DNA from: JAUXFK01 sp034189035
GTDB taxonomy: Bacteria > Desulfobacterota > UBA8473
Assembly: GCA_034189035.1 (NCBI GenBank)
Contig: JAXHVA010000002.1
Coordinates: 36,684 to 100,683 of the forward strand
DNA: 64,000 nt
Reading direction: 5' to 3'
Of the stretch, positions 10,119-19,135 are shown one piece after another. Below the pieces are notes generated by a model. The model did no database searches and was not told where the DNA came from. It worked only from the letters and a program-made list of their open reading frames with translations. A program made the position numbers and the translations under genes. Every line of letters starts with the position of its first letter. The first letter of the stretch is position 1.

Positions 10119-10352
10119 TTAGTATCTTCCTTTTCTTAATCTCCTGACATATTCATTAACGTCTTTCATGATATCGTTATCTTTCCAGATTCCAAACAAT
10201 TCGTTCTTTTTTATTGCCTTCGTTTTTTCTCTGTAGGGTATTAGTTTAGCGCAAGGTTTGCCGCGAAATGTAATTACGACTTCCTCACCTCTATTGACCG
10301 TATCAAGTAGTTATTTTGAATGAAACCTGAGATCTTTTGCTGTTGCCTTCAT
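10119..10352 (-). pseudogene. Phd/YefM-type antitoxin with in-frame stop
   Basis: From the ATG at 10352 the frame reads MKATAKDLRFHSK, then a TAA at codon 14, then LLDTVNRGEEVVITFRGKP and, near the C-terminus, ELFGIWKD. This is the prevent-host-death (Phd/YefM) antitoxin fold, where an N-terminal DNA-binding part autoregulates the operon and the C-terminus blocks the toxin. Without the nonsense codon it would encode 77 residues. It lies immediately upstream of the PIN toxin remnant, so the module was a complete TA pair that has decayed on both sides. Confidence 0.85.
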
Positions 10353-10599
10353 TCCCCCTTTGTAATCTAAAAAAGTTTATATCTATAAAGTGTAAACTTT
10401 GGAAGGATAAATGTAAATATGCAATTTTTATATTATCTGAACACATATCACTTTTTTTTTATGCCAAACTGGGTAGGTCACGGGCATTGCTGCCCGATTC
10501 ACTCTTTATTAGCCAGGAATTTGATAAATAAGGGCTTTTAATGCAGGGATAAATGAGAAAAAAGGATGCTGGCTTTTTTGTCAGTCCTGAATTATGTTC

Positions 10600-11010
10600 T
10601 TATGCGGTATCATCTCTATCTGGTAGCTCTAATAATCGGACATCTTCAAGGTCGATATCTCTACCAGCAGCCCGTTTAGATAAAATGAGATCATCAATAG
10701 AAACCACGTAAAAAGATTGATCTTCATAGTTTATAGTTTTTTTCCGCGTCCAAGCTTCTTTAAATTTTAGCTAGGTGCTGATGTTTGAACATCAATATGA
10801 AGGCGATCTTTAAAGATAGTTATCTCGTTTGCTAAGATGTTTTTCTTATTTGTTAATGCAGCAGTTCCTAACTCTGCATCCAATAAGGCATCAATTAACT
10901 GGCAGGCATTTTCTGGAGAAGCTTCTATAAGTACGTTAAATCGAAAGTAGCTCTTGGAACCCCATAGATAACTGATGCTATTTCTCGGATTATAATAAAT
11001 TTTGTTTCAT
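10600..11010 (-). pseudogene. Nucleotidyltransferase-like protein, frameshifted
   Basis: Minus-strand pieces read ASVIYGVPRATFDL, LIEASPENACQLIDALLDAE, LANEITIFKDRLHIDVQTSA and, after another shift, LKFKEAW, then FYVVSIDDLILSKRAAGRDI and a stop at 10600-10602. This matches the DUF6036/AbiEii-like nucleotidyltransferase group usually found with a small partner. One base is missing in the DLNVLIE region and a second shift lies at 10765-10775. The ATG (11010) overlaps the partner's TGA as ATGA, showing the original translational coupling. The protein was probably part of a toxin-antitoxin-like or minimal nucleotidyltransferase system; its exact substrate is unknown. Confidence 0.75.
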
Positions 11011-11214
11011 ATTTTTGAAAGGATTTGAACACATTTTTTAGTCTTTTCAACATCTCGTTTATTCACTATTTCTAAATTTGATGATAATGCTAAGTCATTA
11101 AAAGAGCAGAGCATTTACATTAGTTCAGAAATAGGAAGAGAACGAAACCATTTGGTTTTGGCTTGAATGCTTTCTTCATCACGGTTGTGTGAAATTTTTA
11201 TATTCGATATGCAT
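11007..11214 (-). pseudogene. Small partner of the nucleotidyltransferase, broken
   Basis: In one minus-strand frame the sequence reads EESIQAKTKWFRSLPISELM, an in-frame TAA, then MLCSFNDLALSSNLEIVNKR and VEKTKKCVQILSKI-stop. I recognise this as the short protein that often precedes the nucleotidyltransferase above (AKxxWFxSLxxxERM ... DLxLxxNP). The likely ATG at 11214 is in a different frame because of a slip in an A-run near 11190. With a nonsense codon and a frameshift it is not functional. Confidence 0.65.
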
Positions 11215-11432
11215 CCTTTATAAAATTGGGATCTTGATCGCAATACAAAAATCATTCAATGTATACCAATAATCTCACCTCGGCTGAGGACCGGTTCCTT
11301 TTATTCAATAAGTTTGACTGAGGCGGTTTTGCAATACCTTCTCAATACCTTTGGTTTATTTCATGCGCAAAGCAAAGAAGTGCACAGCTGGTAAGTCAGT
11401 AGGCAAGTAAGTCTTTCACTGTGAGCATAATC

Positions 11433-13793
11433 TTAATCATTTATCGTATCATCGAGTAAATTATCCTCATTTTGTTTCGAACAGAAATGAGAATCAAGGA
11501 CCTCCCTTACCTTACCTACAAGGCCATCGAGAGTAAATGGTTTTTGTACAAAATGTGCCCCTTCGGCCAGCACCCCTCGGTGTGCAATAACATCGTATGT
11601 ATAACCAGACATGTAGAGCACCTGTATTTCGGGCCTGAATGCTTTTATGCGTTCATAAAGATCCTTGCCGTTCATCGACGGCATCACGATATCTGTAAGC
11701 AGGAGATGAATCTTGAAGGGAGTCTTTTTAGATAATAGAATCGCTTCTTCTGGCGTACCTGCGGTAATGACCGAATACCCATTGCTTTCGAGTACCTCCT
11801 GGCACAGGGAGAGGATCTGTTCCTCATCCTCCACTACCAGAATCGTTTCAGTGCCGGTTAATGGCTGGGCATCGAGAGTTTTGATTTGCAGTGTTGGCTC
11901 ACCTTCGAATCGGGGAAGATAGATTTTGAAGACAGTGCCCTTGCCCGGTTTGCTGTAAAGATCAATAAAACCAGAGTTCTGTTTAACAATTCCGTAAATA
12001 GTAGCAAGCCCCAAGCCCGTGCCCTTATCTTCGCTCTTGGTAGTAAAGAAGGGTTCAAATATTTTTGACTGAGTCTCTTTATCTATGCCGTAGCCCGAAT
12101 CTCTGAAACTCAGCAGCGCGAATTGCCCCTGAGTAGAATCGGGATGTTTCTGACAAAAATCTGCATCTAATGTCACGTTGGCGGTCTCAATGGTGATGGA
12201 ACCCACTCCGGAAATGGCATCCCTACTGTTTACGGCGAGGTTGAAGAGGATCTGATTCATCTGAGAAGGGTCGATTTTTACCAGATAGAGTTCCGGCTCC
12301 TTGATTATCTTCAGTGATATGTCCTCACCGATAAGCCGTTTCAGCATCTTTTCAGAGTTGCCGATGAACTGATTCATATCCAACACCTCTGGGGCCACAG
12401 TCTGCTTGCGTGCAAACGCCAGTAATTGGCGTATCAGATCAGCGGAGCGGTCACCGGCTTCTTTGATCTCTTGAATATTACGGTACACCGGATCGGAAGG
12501 GGCCAGTTGCAAAAGGGCCAACTCCGAGAATCCGTTTATGATACTCAGCATATTATTGAAATCGTGAGCCACTCCACCGGCCAGCCGACCTACTGCCTCC
12601 ATCTTCTGGGACTGGCGTAATTGGGCTTGCATGTTGAGATACTCGGTGATGTCCAAAAAAGCAGCCACAGCACCTCGGGGTTGATTCTGCTCATCGAACA
12701 ACGGCACAGCGTGGCCCAAAGTGCTTATCTGCCTTCCATCCGGAAATTGGAAGTTGATAAAGACATCATGCACAGGCTTACCTAAAGCGATAGCTCGCTT
12801 CATCGGCAGTTCTTCCACCTGATACTCGCTACCGTCTTCTTTCAGCTGTTTGATATAAACGGCATGTCCGAACTTCGCTGCTGACTGCGAAACATTATCT
12901 TCGGTTAGAGTACCAGTCATGTCACTGGCTGCTCGATTACCTTTAACGACACTGCAATCTGGATCGAGCCCGATCCATACAAAGGCCGGAATCGCATCCA
13001 GAACGGTCTCAAGCTCCTCGGTACGCTGGCGCAAGACCTCCTCTGTCCGCTTACGCTCTGTAATATCGCTGAATACATGGATTGCACCGGCATATTGATT
13101 GTCCTTATTGACAATGGGATCCACAGTGACCTCAAACCAGCGCTCACCTGTTTGTAAATCAAGTGTCTCACGCTGCAAACTCTTTAGCATCCGAGGGAAT
13201 GGGCATCCGGGAATCGGTTCCTTGGTGCCATGAACGATTTCCCAGCAGTGTTTTCCAATGATCTCCTTACTAGAATATTGGAAAATCCCTTCTACTGCTT
13301 TGTTGGTTTGCTGTATGCGATATTCAGTATCGAGAATCCAAATGATGTCCTTCACAGAGTCAAAGGTTGCCTGCCATTCATAAGTCTTATCAACCGCCTC
13401 AGCCTCAGCGCGCTTCAGACGAAGGAGTGCATTGACGGTTGCCACCAATTCTATGGACTCCACCGGATGACTCAGGTATCCATCGGCACCCCCTTCAAGA
13501 CCGGCGACCTTGTCATAGAGCTTCTGGTAGACTGCCGTGAGATGAAGAATGGGGATGGACTTGGTGGCGGGATCCGCCTTCAATAGCTTGCAGACCTCAA
13601 AGCCGTTGATATCCGGCAGGTCAATGTCGAGGACGATGAGGTCCGGGTTTTGTTTCGCCAACTCCAGCGCTTTGTATCCCGTTTCAGCCCCGATAACATT
13701 GAAGCCCGCTGCTTTTAATATCTTGGACGATGCATAGCGCATTGCATCAGTGTCATCCACGACGAGAATGACTGGCGTGTCATTTTCATGCAT
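11433..13793 (-). CDS. Hybrid histidine kinase (REC-PAS-PAS-HisKA-HATPase-REC)
   Basis: A soluble 786-residue kinase. Order: receiver domain (VILVVDDTDAMR, phospho-Asp in DLIVLDIDLPD, about residues 5-120), PAS (about 140-250, CWEIVHGTKEPIPGCPF), PAS (about 270-390), HisKA with the phospho-acceptor histidine in GGVAHDFNNMLS, HATPase (G box GTGLGLATIYG) and a C-terminal receiver (LLLTDIVMPSMNGKD). I chose the ATG at 13793, which overlaps the upstream kinase stop by 8 bp, over the TTG at 13829. There are no membrane segments. It is the last gene of the stressosome operon and is probably an output or relay module. The expected DNA-binding or enzymatic end-effector is not in the window. Confidence 0.9.
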   Translation of the reverse strand: MHENDTPVILVVDDTDAMRYASSKILKAAGFNVIGAETGYKALELAKQNPDLIVLDIDLPDINGFEVCKLLKADPATKSIPILHLTAVYQKLYDKVAGLEGGADGYLSHPVESIELVATVNALLRLKRAEAEAVDKTYEWQATFDSVKDIIWILDTEYRIQQTNKAVEGIFQYSSKEIIGKHCWEIVHGTKEPIPGCPFPRMLKSLQRETLDLQTGERWFEVTVDPIVNKDNQYAGAIHVFSDITERKRTEEVLRQRTEELETVLDAIPAFVWIGLDPDCSVVKGNRAASDMTGTLTEDNVSQSAAKFGHAVYIKQLKEDGSEYQVEELPMKRAIALGKPVHDVFINFQFPDGRQISTLGHAVPLFDEQNQPRGAVAAFLDITEYLNMQAQLRQSQKMEAVGRLAGGVAHDFNNMLSIINGFSELALLQLAPSDPVYRNIQEIKEAGDRSADLIRQLLAFARKQTVAPEVLDMNQFIGNSEKMLKRLIGEDISLKIIKEPELYLVKIDPSQMNQILFNLAVNSRDAISGVGSITIETANVTLDADFCQKHPDSTQGQFALLSFRDSGYGIDKETQSKIFEPFFTTKSEDKGTGLGLATIYGIVKQNSGFIDLYSKPGKGTVFKIYLPRFEGEPTLQIKTLDAQPLTGTETILVVEDEEQILSLCQEVLESNGYSVITAGTPEEAILLSKKTPFKIHLLLTDIVMPSMNGKDLYERIKAFRPEIQVLYMSGYTYDVIAHRGVLAEGAHFVQKPFTLDGLVGKVREVLDSHFCSKQNEDNLLDDTIND

Positions 13794-15936
13794 TATTAGT
13801 TTTTCCCTCTTGATTTTTCCTGTGTGCAATCCTGGAGATGGTATCCCTTATCGATTCTATGATCACTTCCCGCGAGGTTGTTTCCTTGGAAATAACAGCC
13901 AGTGTATTTTTTTTCAGAATATAGCGTTCCGCTTCATCCAATATTTTTGATGTGACGACAATCACGGGAATGTCTTGGGTTTCGGGCGATGCCTTCAGTT
14001 TGGTCAAGGTCTCAAAGCCGTCCATACCGGGCATCATCAGATCGAGGAAGATGATATCCGGCCTCTCTGTCTGTGCGATTTTCAGACATTCCTCACCGCC
14101 TGGGGCCTCCATGACCGTATATTTGGTGTCGACAAGGATCCCCTTCAGGATATGCCGGGCAACCTCTTCATCATCCACAACGAGCACTTTTTCAACCGGT
14201 ACGTCCTGTGCCAGGTCTTTGAGTTTGGCCAAAAGCCATTTTCGTTCTATGGGCTTGGTTGCAAAATCCTCGATGCCGAGTGTGAATCCCCTTTCGCGGT
14301 CATCCAGTATTGTCGCTACGATTATAGGGATTTCCCTTGTCTCATCGTTCGACTTGAGTTCGGCGATGAAGTCCCATCCAGATTCGTCCTTGAGCAGGAT
14401 ATCAAGGACAATGACCAAAGGAGTAAACTCCGTTAAACTCTGACGGGCCTCACTCAGGTTTCGGGCGGGAAACAACTGAAAGCCTGAACCTTTGAGAAAT
14501 TTGTCATAGAGAAAAAGTATTTCCTCGTCGTGTTCTATAACCAATACGGAAAACTTCGTAAAATCCACAACAGCCTGTTTTTGTATCTTTCCCGTGAACC
14601 CTGAACAGACGAGCGGAACGACCGCAGAGAAGGCTGATCCTTCTCCAGGAGTACTTTGAACAAAGATTTTGCCTCCCAGGAGTCCGGCGAGTTCCTTCGA
14701 CAAAGGCAGCCCTAAGCCGGTGCCTTTCGACTTTTTGTGCAGAGGTGTTTTCACCTGGGTGTATTCCTCAAAGATTTTCTCATGATATTCAGACGGGATA
14801 CCGATACCCGTGTCCGATACGGAGAAGATGACGTTTTTGCCGTCTGCATCCAGTTTTGCCCTAACACGGATCTCGCCCTGCTCGGTGAATTTGATGGCAT
14901 TGCTGACAAGATTCCGGAGTATTTGGGATATCTTTCCTTCGTCGCTCTTCATTGTCGGCATGGACTCAGGCTCATCTATAATCAGATCTACTGCAGTATT
15001 CGTCAGCATCGGCTTGAGCATGCCCCTGAGTGTGCTGAAAAGCGTTGCCACATCGAACTCAGCTGAATGAACCTCAACCTTTCCCGCTTCTATTTTAGCG
15101 ATGTCCAGAAGGTCATTGATGATCTCGGAGAGGTCTTCAGCGCCATTTTTAATGAACATTACCTGTTTTTCCTGTTCCGATGCAAGCTCACCATCCACAT
15201 GTTCGAGCAGAAGCCGCGAGAGGGAAAGGATGGAGTTGATCGGGGTTCTGAGCTCATGGCTCATATTTGAAAGAAAGCGGGTCTTCAGATCGCTTGCACG
15301 GACCAAGTGCGCCGCCTTTTCATCCAGTTCCCCATACAAAGCGACAATACCCCTGTTTGTGTCCTCAAGTTCTTTGTTCAGGTTCTCAAGCTGGTCTTGG
15401 CGCTGCTTGAGTTCGCTCATGGCACGAATCAGTTCCTGATTCTGCTGTTGCAACTCTTCAAAAGGATTATGGGGGGGCTGCCTGGTCAACTCGTCGGCAA
15501 TTCTTGAGAGAGATTCAGAATTAATCAAAGGTGTGCTTTGAGGGACCGTCTTGCCCAGTATTACCTGCGTGCCTTTGCCGGGCTTGGATTCCACGTGAAA
15601 ATAGTCCATCAATCTGCGCGCGCTCATGATGCCCATGCCTGTCTTCGACTGAAGACGGCCTTCGAGAATTGCAGACACATCCTCTATTCCGGGTCCTTCA
15701 TCGTTGATCTGTACGATCAATACCTGGGGTTTACTGTTGCCTTCGATCAGAAATACGGTTTCACCGACACCTGCGTATGCATGAGCGTTTCGCGCGATCT
15801 CCGACACCGCTGTACTGATCCGTGTTTGCTCGTTCTTATCAAAACCAAGAAGCCTTGCTATGAGCCGTGCCCGCTGTCGGGCAAGCACGATGTCGTTCTC
15901 ATATTTGACCTCAGTCTTGAGTATTAGAAGACTCAT
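13786..15936 (-). CDS. Hybrid kinase with N-terminal RsbT-like ATPase domain and two receivers
   Basis: The 716-residue protein starts at the ATG at 15936, which has GGAGG five bases upstream, not at the longer 15966 start. Residues about 1-140 are an RsbT/RsbW-type GHKL ATPase domain (VSEIARNAHAYAG, INDEGPGIEDV, KTGMGIMSARRLMDYF). A coiled coil follows (about 165-215), then HisKA (FLSNMSHELRTPINS), a second HATPase (NLVSNAIKFTEQ, GTGLGLPLSKELAG), and two receiver domains (VIVLDILLKDESGW; IIFLDLMMPGMDGFE). An RsbT-like domain on a histidine kinase suggests it docks directly on the stressosome and turns its release into phosphorelay signalling. It is co-transcribed with the rsb genes upstream. 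Confidence 0.9.
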   Translation of the reverse strand: MSLLILKTEVKYENDIVLARQRARLIARLLGFDKNEQTRISTAVSEIARNAHAYAGVGETVFLIEGNSKPQVLIVQINDEGPGIEDVSAILEGRLQSKTGMGIMSARRLMDYFHVESKPGKGTQVILGKTVPQSTPLINSESLSRIADELTRQPPHNPFEELQQQNQELIRAMSELKQRQDQLENLNKELEDTNRGIVALYGELDEKAAHLVRASDLKTRFLSNMSHELRTPINSILSLSRLLLEHVDGELASEQEKQVMFIKNGAEDLSEIINDLLDIAKIEAGKVEVHSAEFDVATLFSTLRGMLKPMLTNTAVDLIIDEPESMPTMKSDEGKISQILRNLVSNAIKFTEQGEIRVRAKLDADGKNVIFSVSDTGIGIPSEYHEKIFEEYTQVKTPLHKKSKGTGLGLPLSKELAGLLGGKIFVQSTPGEGSAFSAVVPLVCSGFTGKIQKQAVVDFTKFSVLVIEHDEEILFLYDKFLKGSGFQLFPARNLSEARQSLTEFTPLVIVLDILLKDESGWDFIAELKSNDETREIPIIVATILDDRERGFTLGIEDFATKPIERKWLLAKLKDLAQDVPVEKVLVVDDEEVARHILKGILVDTKYTVMEAPGGEECLKIAQTERPDIIFLDLMMPGMDGFETLTKLKASPETQDIPVIVVTSKILDEAERYILKKNTLAVISKETTSREVIIESIRDTISRIAHRKNQEGKTNNA

Positions 15937-16008
15937 ATTGCCTCCAAAACTGGTTCGCATCATCACGGTCTTGATCTAACCGGGTCAAAAAATATAAATG
16001 AAAAGTAT

Positions 16009-17052
16009 TCAAAGGATTCGCGATATCCACTTGAAGGGTGGTGCTCTATGTTGTTTTTTTGCAACAACCACCGTTGTGTCATCGTTTCCTCTAGCATAAT
16101 CCCTGAACAGAACGGCAGCTATCACTGATGGATGCCGATTCGCAAGCAATGGATGGTCTGCCAGGTTCAGATGCGATCTGATCCCGTCTGAATTCATGAT
16201 CAGGATACTTTTGTCATTCCAGGGATAAGAAAATTCCTGAATTTTGCGAGCGTTGAGGCCCGCAATACCATTATGCGATACCGTGTTCTTTGCAATCTTA
16301 CTCGTGACAATAAGGCCAGCGATGTTTCCTATTCCCGCATATCGAACAATGCTATTGGCATGGTCAACTTCTGCAATCGATACAGCCGCGCCACGAGTGT
16401 TTCTGAGCCCTTCGTGTATCTGTTTGATGAGCCCGGCGGGAGATTTGGAGATGTTTTTTCGGAACAAACTGATGGCTGCACGCGATGCTTCGGCGGCTGC
16501 GACACCGTGTCCAGTACCGTCCGCAACGAGGATAAGGCTTCTTTGTTCAGACTGCTCAGCATCCCAGCCGTCGCCGCATATGTGTTCTCCCTTGATCGGA
16601 ATACAGATTCCTCCGAATTCAAGAGGCCGAGGTGGGAGGCCTTCTCTGAATGTCCCTGACCAGTGACGGCTCATGACCACTGTGCCTTTTCCGTTCTCTG
16701 AATAGATGTCGAACTCCGAGGAGTTGCGATAAATGGCACCAAGGCCTGTTCCAGGACTGCCGGCCGTTGAAAAACCGTCTTGCAGCCCTCTTGCTACATC
16801 GGTAATACCCGGTCCTTTGTCAATGGAGAGGATATCCAACCCATGAATTCCGAAACATTCAAGAGATCGTATAAGAAGCTCCCCTTTAGGGGTGTGCTTC
16901 GAGAGGTTGGTTGCCATCTCGGTGACAACGAGCAATATCCTACTCGTATCGGGCTCGGAAAAGCCCAAAATCTTGCACATGGGCAGGACAAGTCTTCTTG
17001 ATTCACCGATCAGGCTGGGGTCATCAATCCTTATGCGCAGTGTTTCCTCCAT
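16009..17052 (-). CDS. rsbX-like: RsbT-like ATPase fused to SpoIIE/RsbX-type phosphatase
   Basis: A 347-residue two-domain protein. Residues about 1-130 are a GHKL ATPase domain of the RsbT type (VVTEMATNLSKHTPKGELL, SIDKGPGITDVARGLQDGF, GSPGTGLGAIYRNSSEF). Residues about 150-335 are a PP2C-like SpoIIE domain (ICGDGWDAEQSEQRSLILVA, DGTGHGVAAAEASRAA, and the RGNDDTTVVVAKK end motif) with the metal-binding aspartates. In stressosomes RsbX dephosphorylates RsbR and RsbS to reset the complex. The fusion would place kinase-like and phosphatase activity on one chain. It lies 32 bp after rsbT in the same operon. Confidence 0.9.
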   Translation of the reverse strand: MEETLRIRIDDPSLIGESRRLVLPMCKILGFSEPDTSRILLVVTEMATNLSKHTPKGELLIRSLECFGIHGLDILSIDKGPGITDVARGLQDGFSTAGSPGTGLGAIYRNSSEFDIYSENGKGTVVMSRHWSGTFREGLPPRPLEFGGICIPIKGEHICGDGWDAEQSEQRSLILVADGTGHGVAAAEASRAAISLFRKNISKSPAGLIKQIHEGLRNTRGAAVSIAEVDHANSIVRYAGIGNIAGLIVTSKIAKNTVSHNGIAGLNARKIQEFSYPWNDKSILIMNSDGIRSHLNLADHPLLANRHPSVIAAVLFRDYARGNDDTTVVVAKKQHRAPPFKWISRIL

Positions 17053-17084
17053 TCACGCCTCCTCAGATAAAGGGCTTATCGTGA

Positions 17085-17483
17085 TCATTTCCATCGGGTG
17101 ATTGTTATTGTCGTTCCTTTTCCAGGCTTGGAGACAATATCAAAATCATTCACAAGCCTGCGCGATCCACTGAGTCCGAGTCCGAATCCTCCTGCTGTGG
17201 TATAACCATCCTTCAGCGCCTGCTCGATGTCTGATATTCCCGGCCCATTATCAGTGAATACCAGTTTGATGCCGCGCCTCGTTCCCTGATTGACCGTTTG
17301 GAGGGTCATCTCTCCCCCTCCGCCGTGTTCATAGGTATTCCGAGCAAGCTCGCTGGTAGCGGTCACGAGTTTGGTCTGGTCCACCAGGCTGAAACCCATT
17401 TCCACCGCAACCCTCCGAACCATCTGTCGCGCATTGACAATATCATCGGATTTTTTTATCTCCATGGTTTCACTCTTTGACAT
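17085..17483 (-). CDS. rsbT: Stressosome switch kinase RsbT
   Basis: A 132-residue GHKL serine kinase. The N box (TSELARNTYEHGGGGEM), G1 box (FTDNGPGISDIEQALKDGY) and G2 box (GFGLGLSGSRRLVNDFDI) are intact, and the length equals that of Bacillus RsbT (about 133). In the known system RsbT phosphorylates RsbR and RsbS on stress, leaves the stressosome and activates an output partner. The gene overlaps the end of rsbS by 14 bp. Confidence 0.93.
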   Translation of the reverse strand: MSKSETMEIKKSDDIVNARQMVRRVAVEMGFSLVDQTKLVTATSELARNTYEHGGGGEMTLQTVNQGTRRGIKLVFTDNGPGISDIEQALKDGYTTAGGFGLGLSGSRRLVNDFDIVSKPGKGTTITITRWK

Positions 17484-17862
17484 TATTCCTTGTGCTTTCC
17501 TCGGCTGTGCCGATTAATGACTCAAGGATTTCCATCCCTTTTTCAACTTTCATGGCAGTGCGCACTCCGGGAAGCGAAAGCCCCAGCTCGACCATGGTGA
17601 TGGCAACAGCCGGCTGCATCCCCACCACCACTGTTTCGGCGTCGAGCATCCGTGACATGGCGGCAATGGTACCGAGCATCCTTCCGATAAAGGAGTCGAC
17701 CAACTCCAATGACGATATGTCTATCAGAACGCCCTTGGCATCGTCCTTTACGATCCGTGAAGTCAGGTCCTCCTGTAAAGTCACTGCAAGCCTATCGTGC
17801 ATGTCCACCTGGATGGTAACAAGGAGATACTTCCCAATACTCAGAATCGGAATCCTTTCCAT
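17470..17862 (-). CDS. rsbS: Stressosome scaffold RsbS (STAS)
   Basis: A 130-residue single STAS-domain protein. Its phospho-acceptor site is seen in DISSLELVDSFIGRMLG, with serine in the position of RsbS Ser59. The strand IPILSIGKYLLVTIQVDM at the start and VVVGMQPAVAITMVELGLSL in the second half match RsbS. With RsbR it forms the icosahedral stressosome shell that holds RsbT. It is nine bases downstream of rsbR and overlaps rsbT. Confidence 0.93.
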   Translation of the reverse strand: MERIPILSIGKYLLVTIQVDMHDRLAVTLQEDLTSRIVKDDAKGVLIDISSLELVDSFIGRMLGTIAAMSRMLDAETVVVGMQPAVAITMVELGLSLPGVRTAMKVEKGMEILESLIGTAEESTRNNVKE

Positions 17863-17871
17863 CTGCCCCCC

Positions 17872-18735
17872 TTATGACTTTGTTTCCGTCCCAGTAATTC
17901 GATATCCGATCTTCGAAAAGGCCAGTTTAATGGCATCGGCAAGAGTCGCCTTGGTGATTATATCGGCAAACGATACACCAAGATGCACCATGGTCTGAGC
18001 GATCTGGGGCCGTATGCCGCTGATGATACAGTCAGCGCCCATGAGCCGCGCGGCAGAGACAGTCTTAATGAGATGTTGTGCAACGAGGGTGTCCACTGTT
18101 GGCACGCCTGTGATGTCTATGATTGCAACTGAAGAAGATGTGTTGACGATCTCCTGAAGCAGACTCTCCATAACCACCTGTGTGCGTGAGCTGTCGAGGG
18201 TCCCGATGAGTGGAACTGCAACGACCTGGTCCCACAGTTTGACAACCGGTGTAGAAAGTTCCAGCATCTCCTCCTGCTGTCGCTCGATGATCTCTTCTTT
18301 GTTTCTGATGAATGCTTCACATGTAAACAGGCCCAGCTTGTCAATCAGGGTGGTGATCAGCCAGAGTTGTGATGTCAGGCTCTTGGGGTCGTCTTCGAAT
18401 TCCTTCTGGAGAAGGATGAAGAGCGGCTGTTTGAGAGACAAGATAAAAGTCGCGGTTTCAGAGGGGGAAAATCCCTGAATAGCTCGTGACCTGGAGATGC
18501 CTTCGAGTAAGGTACACACCCGGTTCCAACTCGGGCCGGTAATGTCGTCGAATTCTTCGCTTTGAATCGCCATCTGGAAGGCTGTTAAAAAATCCTTTGA
18601 TTGATTCTTTATTTCGGTTTCTGACATGAGATCGGGTCTCAATGTGAAGGCGGAAAGCTGTTCTTTTATCCAATTCTGTAAAATTGAGTTTTCATGCTTC
18701 TTCACCAATTCCGGCATATTGCTCTTTAATGCCAT
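17872..18735 (-). CDS. rsbR: Stressosome sensor RsbR (RsbRD-type N-terminus plus STAS)
   Basis: A 287-residue protein with an N-terminal all-helical sensor domain (about residues 1-160, PELVKKHENSILQNWIKEQL) like the RsbRD-type domain, and a C-terminal STAS domain (about 170-280). The STAS phospho-site region reads VAIIDITGVPTVDTLVAQHL, with threonines in the positions phosphorylated in RsbR. The N-terminus sets what stress is sensed; no haem or flavin ligand can be read from sequence. The start ATG has an AAGGAGG Shine-Dalgarno. It is the first gene of the stressosome operon, and a strong inverted repeat lies 64-83 bp upstream. Confidence 0.92.
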   Translation of the reverse strand: MALKSNMPELVKKHENSILQNWIKEQLSAFTLRPDLMSETEIKNQSKDFLTAFQMAIQSEEFDDITGPSWNRVCTLLEGISRSRAIQGFSPSETATFILSLKQPLFILLQKEFEDDPKSLTSQLWLITTLIDKLGLFTCEAFIRNKEEIIERQQEEMLELSTPVVKLWDQVVAVPLIGTLDSSRTQVVMESLLQEIVNTSSSVAIIDITGVPTVDTLVAQHLIKTVSAARLMGADCIISGIRPQIAQTMVHLGVSFADIITKATLADAIKLAFSKIGYRITGTETKS

Positions 18736-19135
18736 TTCATCCTCCTTATTCTTGTCAATATATTCGTACGGTTAAAATTTTACCTTTTTTGACATAGGCT
18801 AAAAATGTTCATTTTTAGAGAGATAATCACTATGAAGTATGATATTTTTTAGATTAAGGAACTAAAAAATAGAACGATGCGAAACTTTCAAGTTCTTTGT
18901 TTATTGTTTTTTAGAACATAAACGTTTGCAGTTAAGAATAGAATTATATTGAAATGAATTACATACATATATATATATATTATGTAATCTTTTTGTCAAT
19001 AAAAAAATAAACTAAAGTATAACATGACAAAATACAATTCAAATTACCGCGTAATGGAGTGCGTTTTAACTGGACAAGTATTCGTAGCAGGTTGTCTTCC
19101 AAGGGAAGGTTAACATCGTAAGGATATTTCAAAAT
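18736..19135. other. 400-bp divergent intergenic region
   Basis: This AT-rich region separates the stressosome operon (minus) from the radical SAM gene (plus). Besides the 18799-18818 palindrome it holds an AT dinucleotide tract inside an 8-bp inverted repeat (ATTACATA at 18958-18965 and TATGTAAT at 18981-18988). On the plus strand TTGTCA (18993) and TATAAC (19018) could form a weak sigma-70-like promoter with a 19-bp spacer for the radical SAM gene. Confidence 0.4.
18799..18818. promoter_or_regulatory. Perfect 9-bp inverted repeat upstream of the stressosome operon
   Basis: CTAAAAATG and CATTTTTAG face each other with a two-base spacer, 64 to 83 bases upstream of the rsbR start codon. The symmetry and position fit an operator for a dimeric regulator or a hairpin in the 5' leader. 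No trans-acting factor can be named. Confidence 0.45.

Noticed and set aside
13793..13829. TTG at 13829 as start of the last hybrid kinase
   Set aside because: It would overlap the upstream gene by 44 bp; the ATG at 13793 gives a short overlap and begins just before the receiver domain.
18966..18980. AT dinucleotide run as a CRISPR-like or satellite repeat
   Set aside because: It is a simple AT tract inside a short inverted repeat; there are no spacers and no larger array. I found no CRISPR array in the window.
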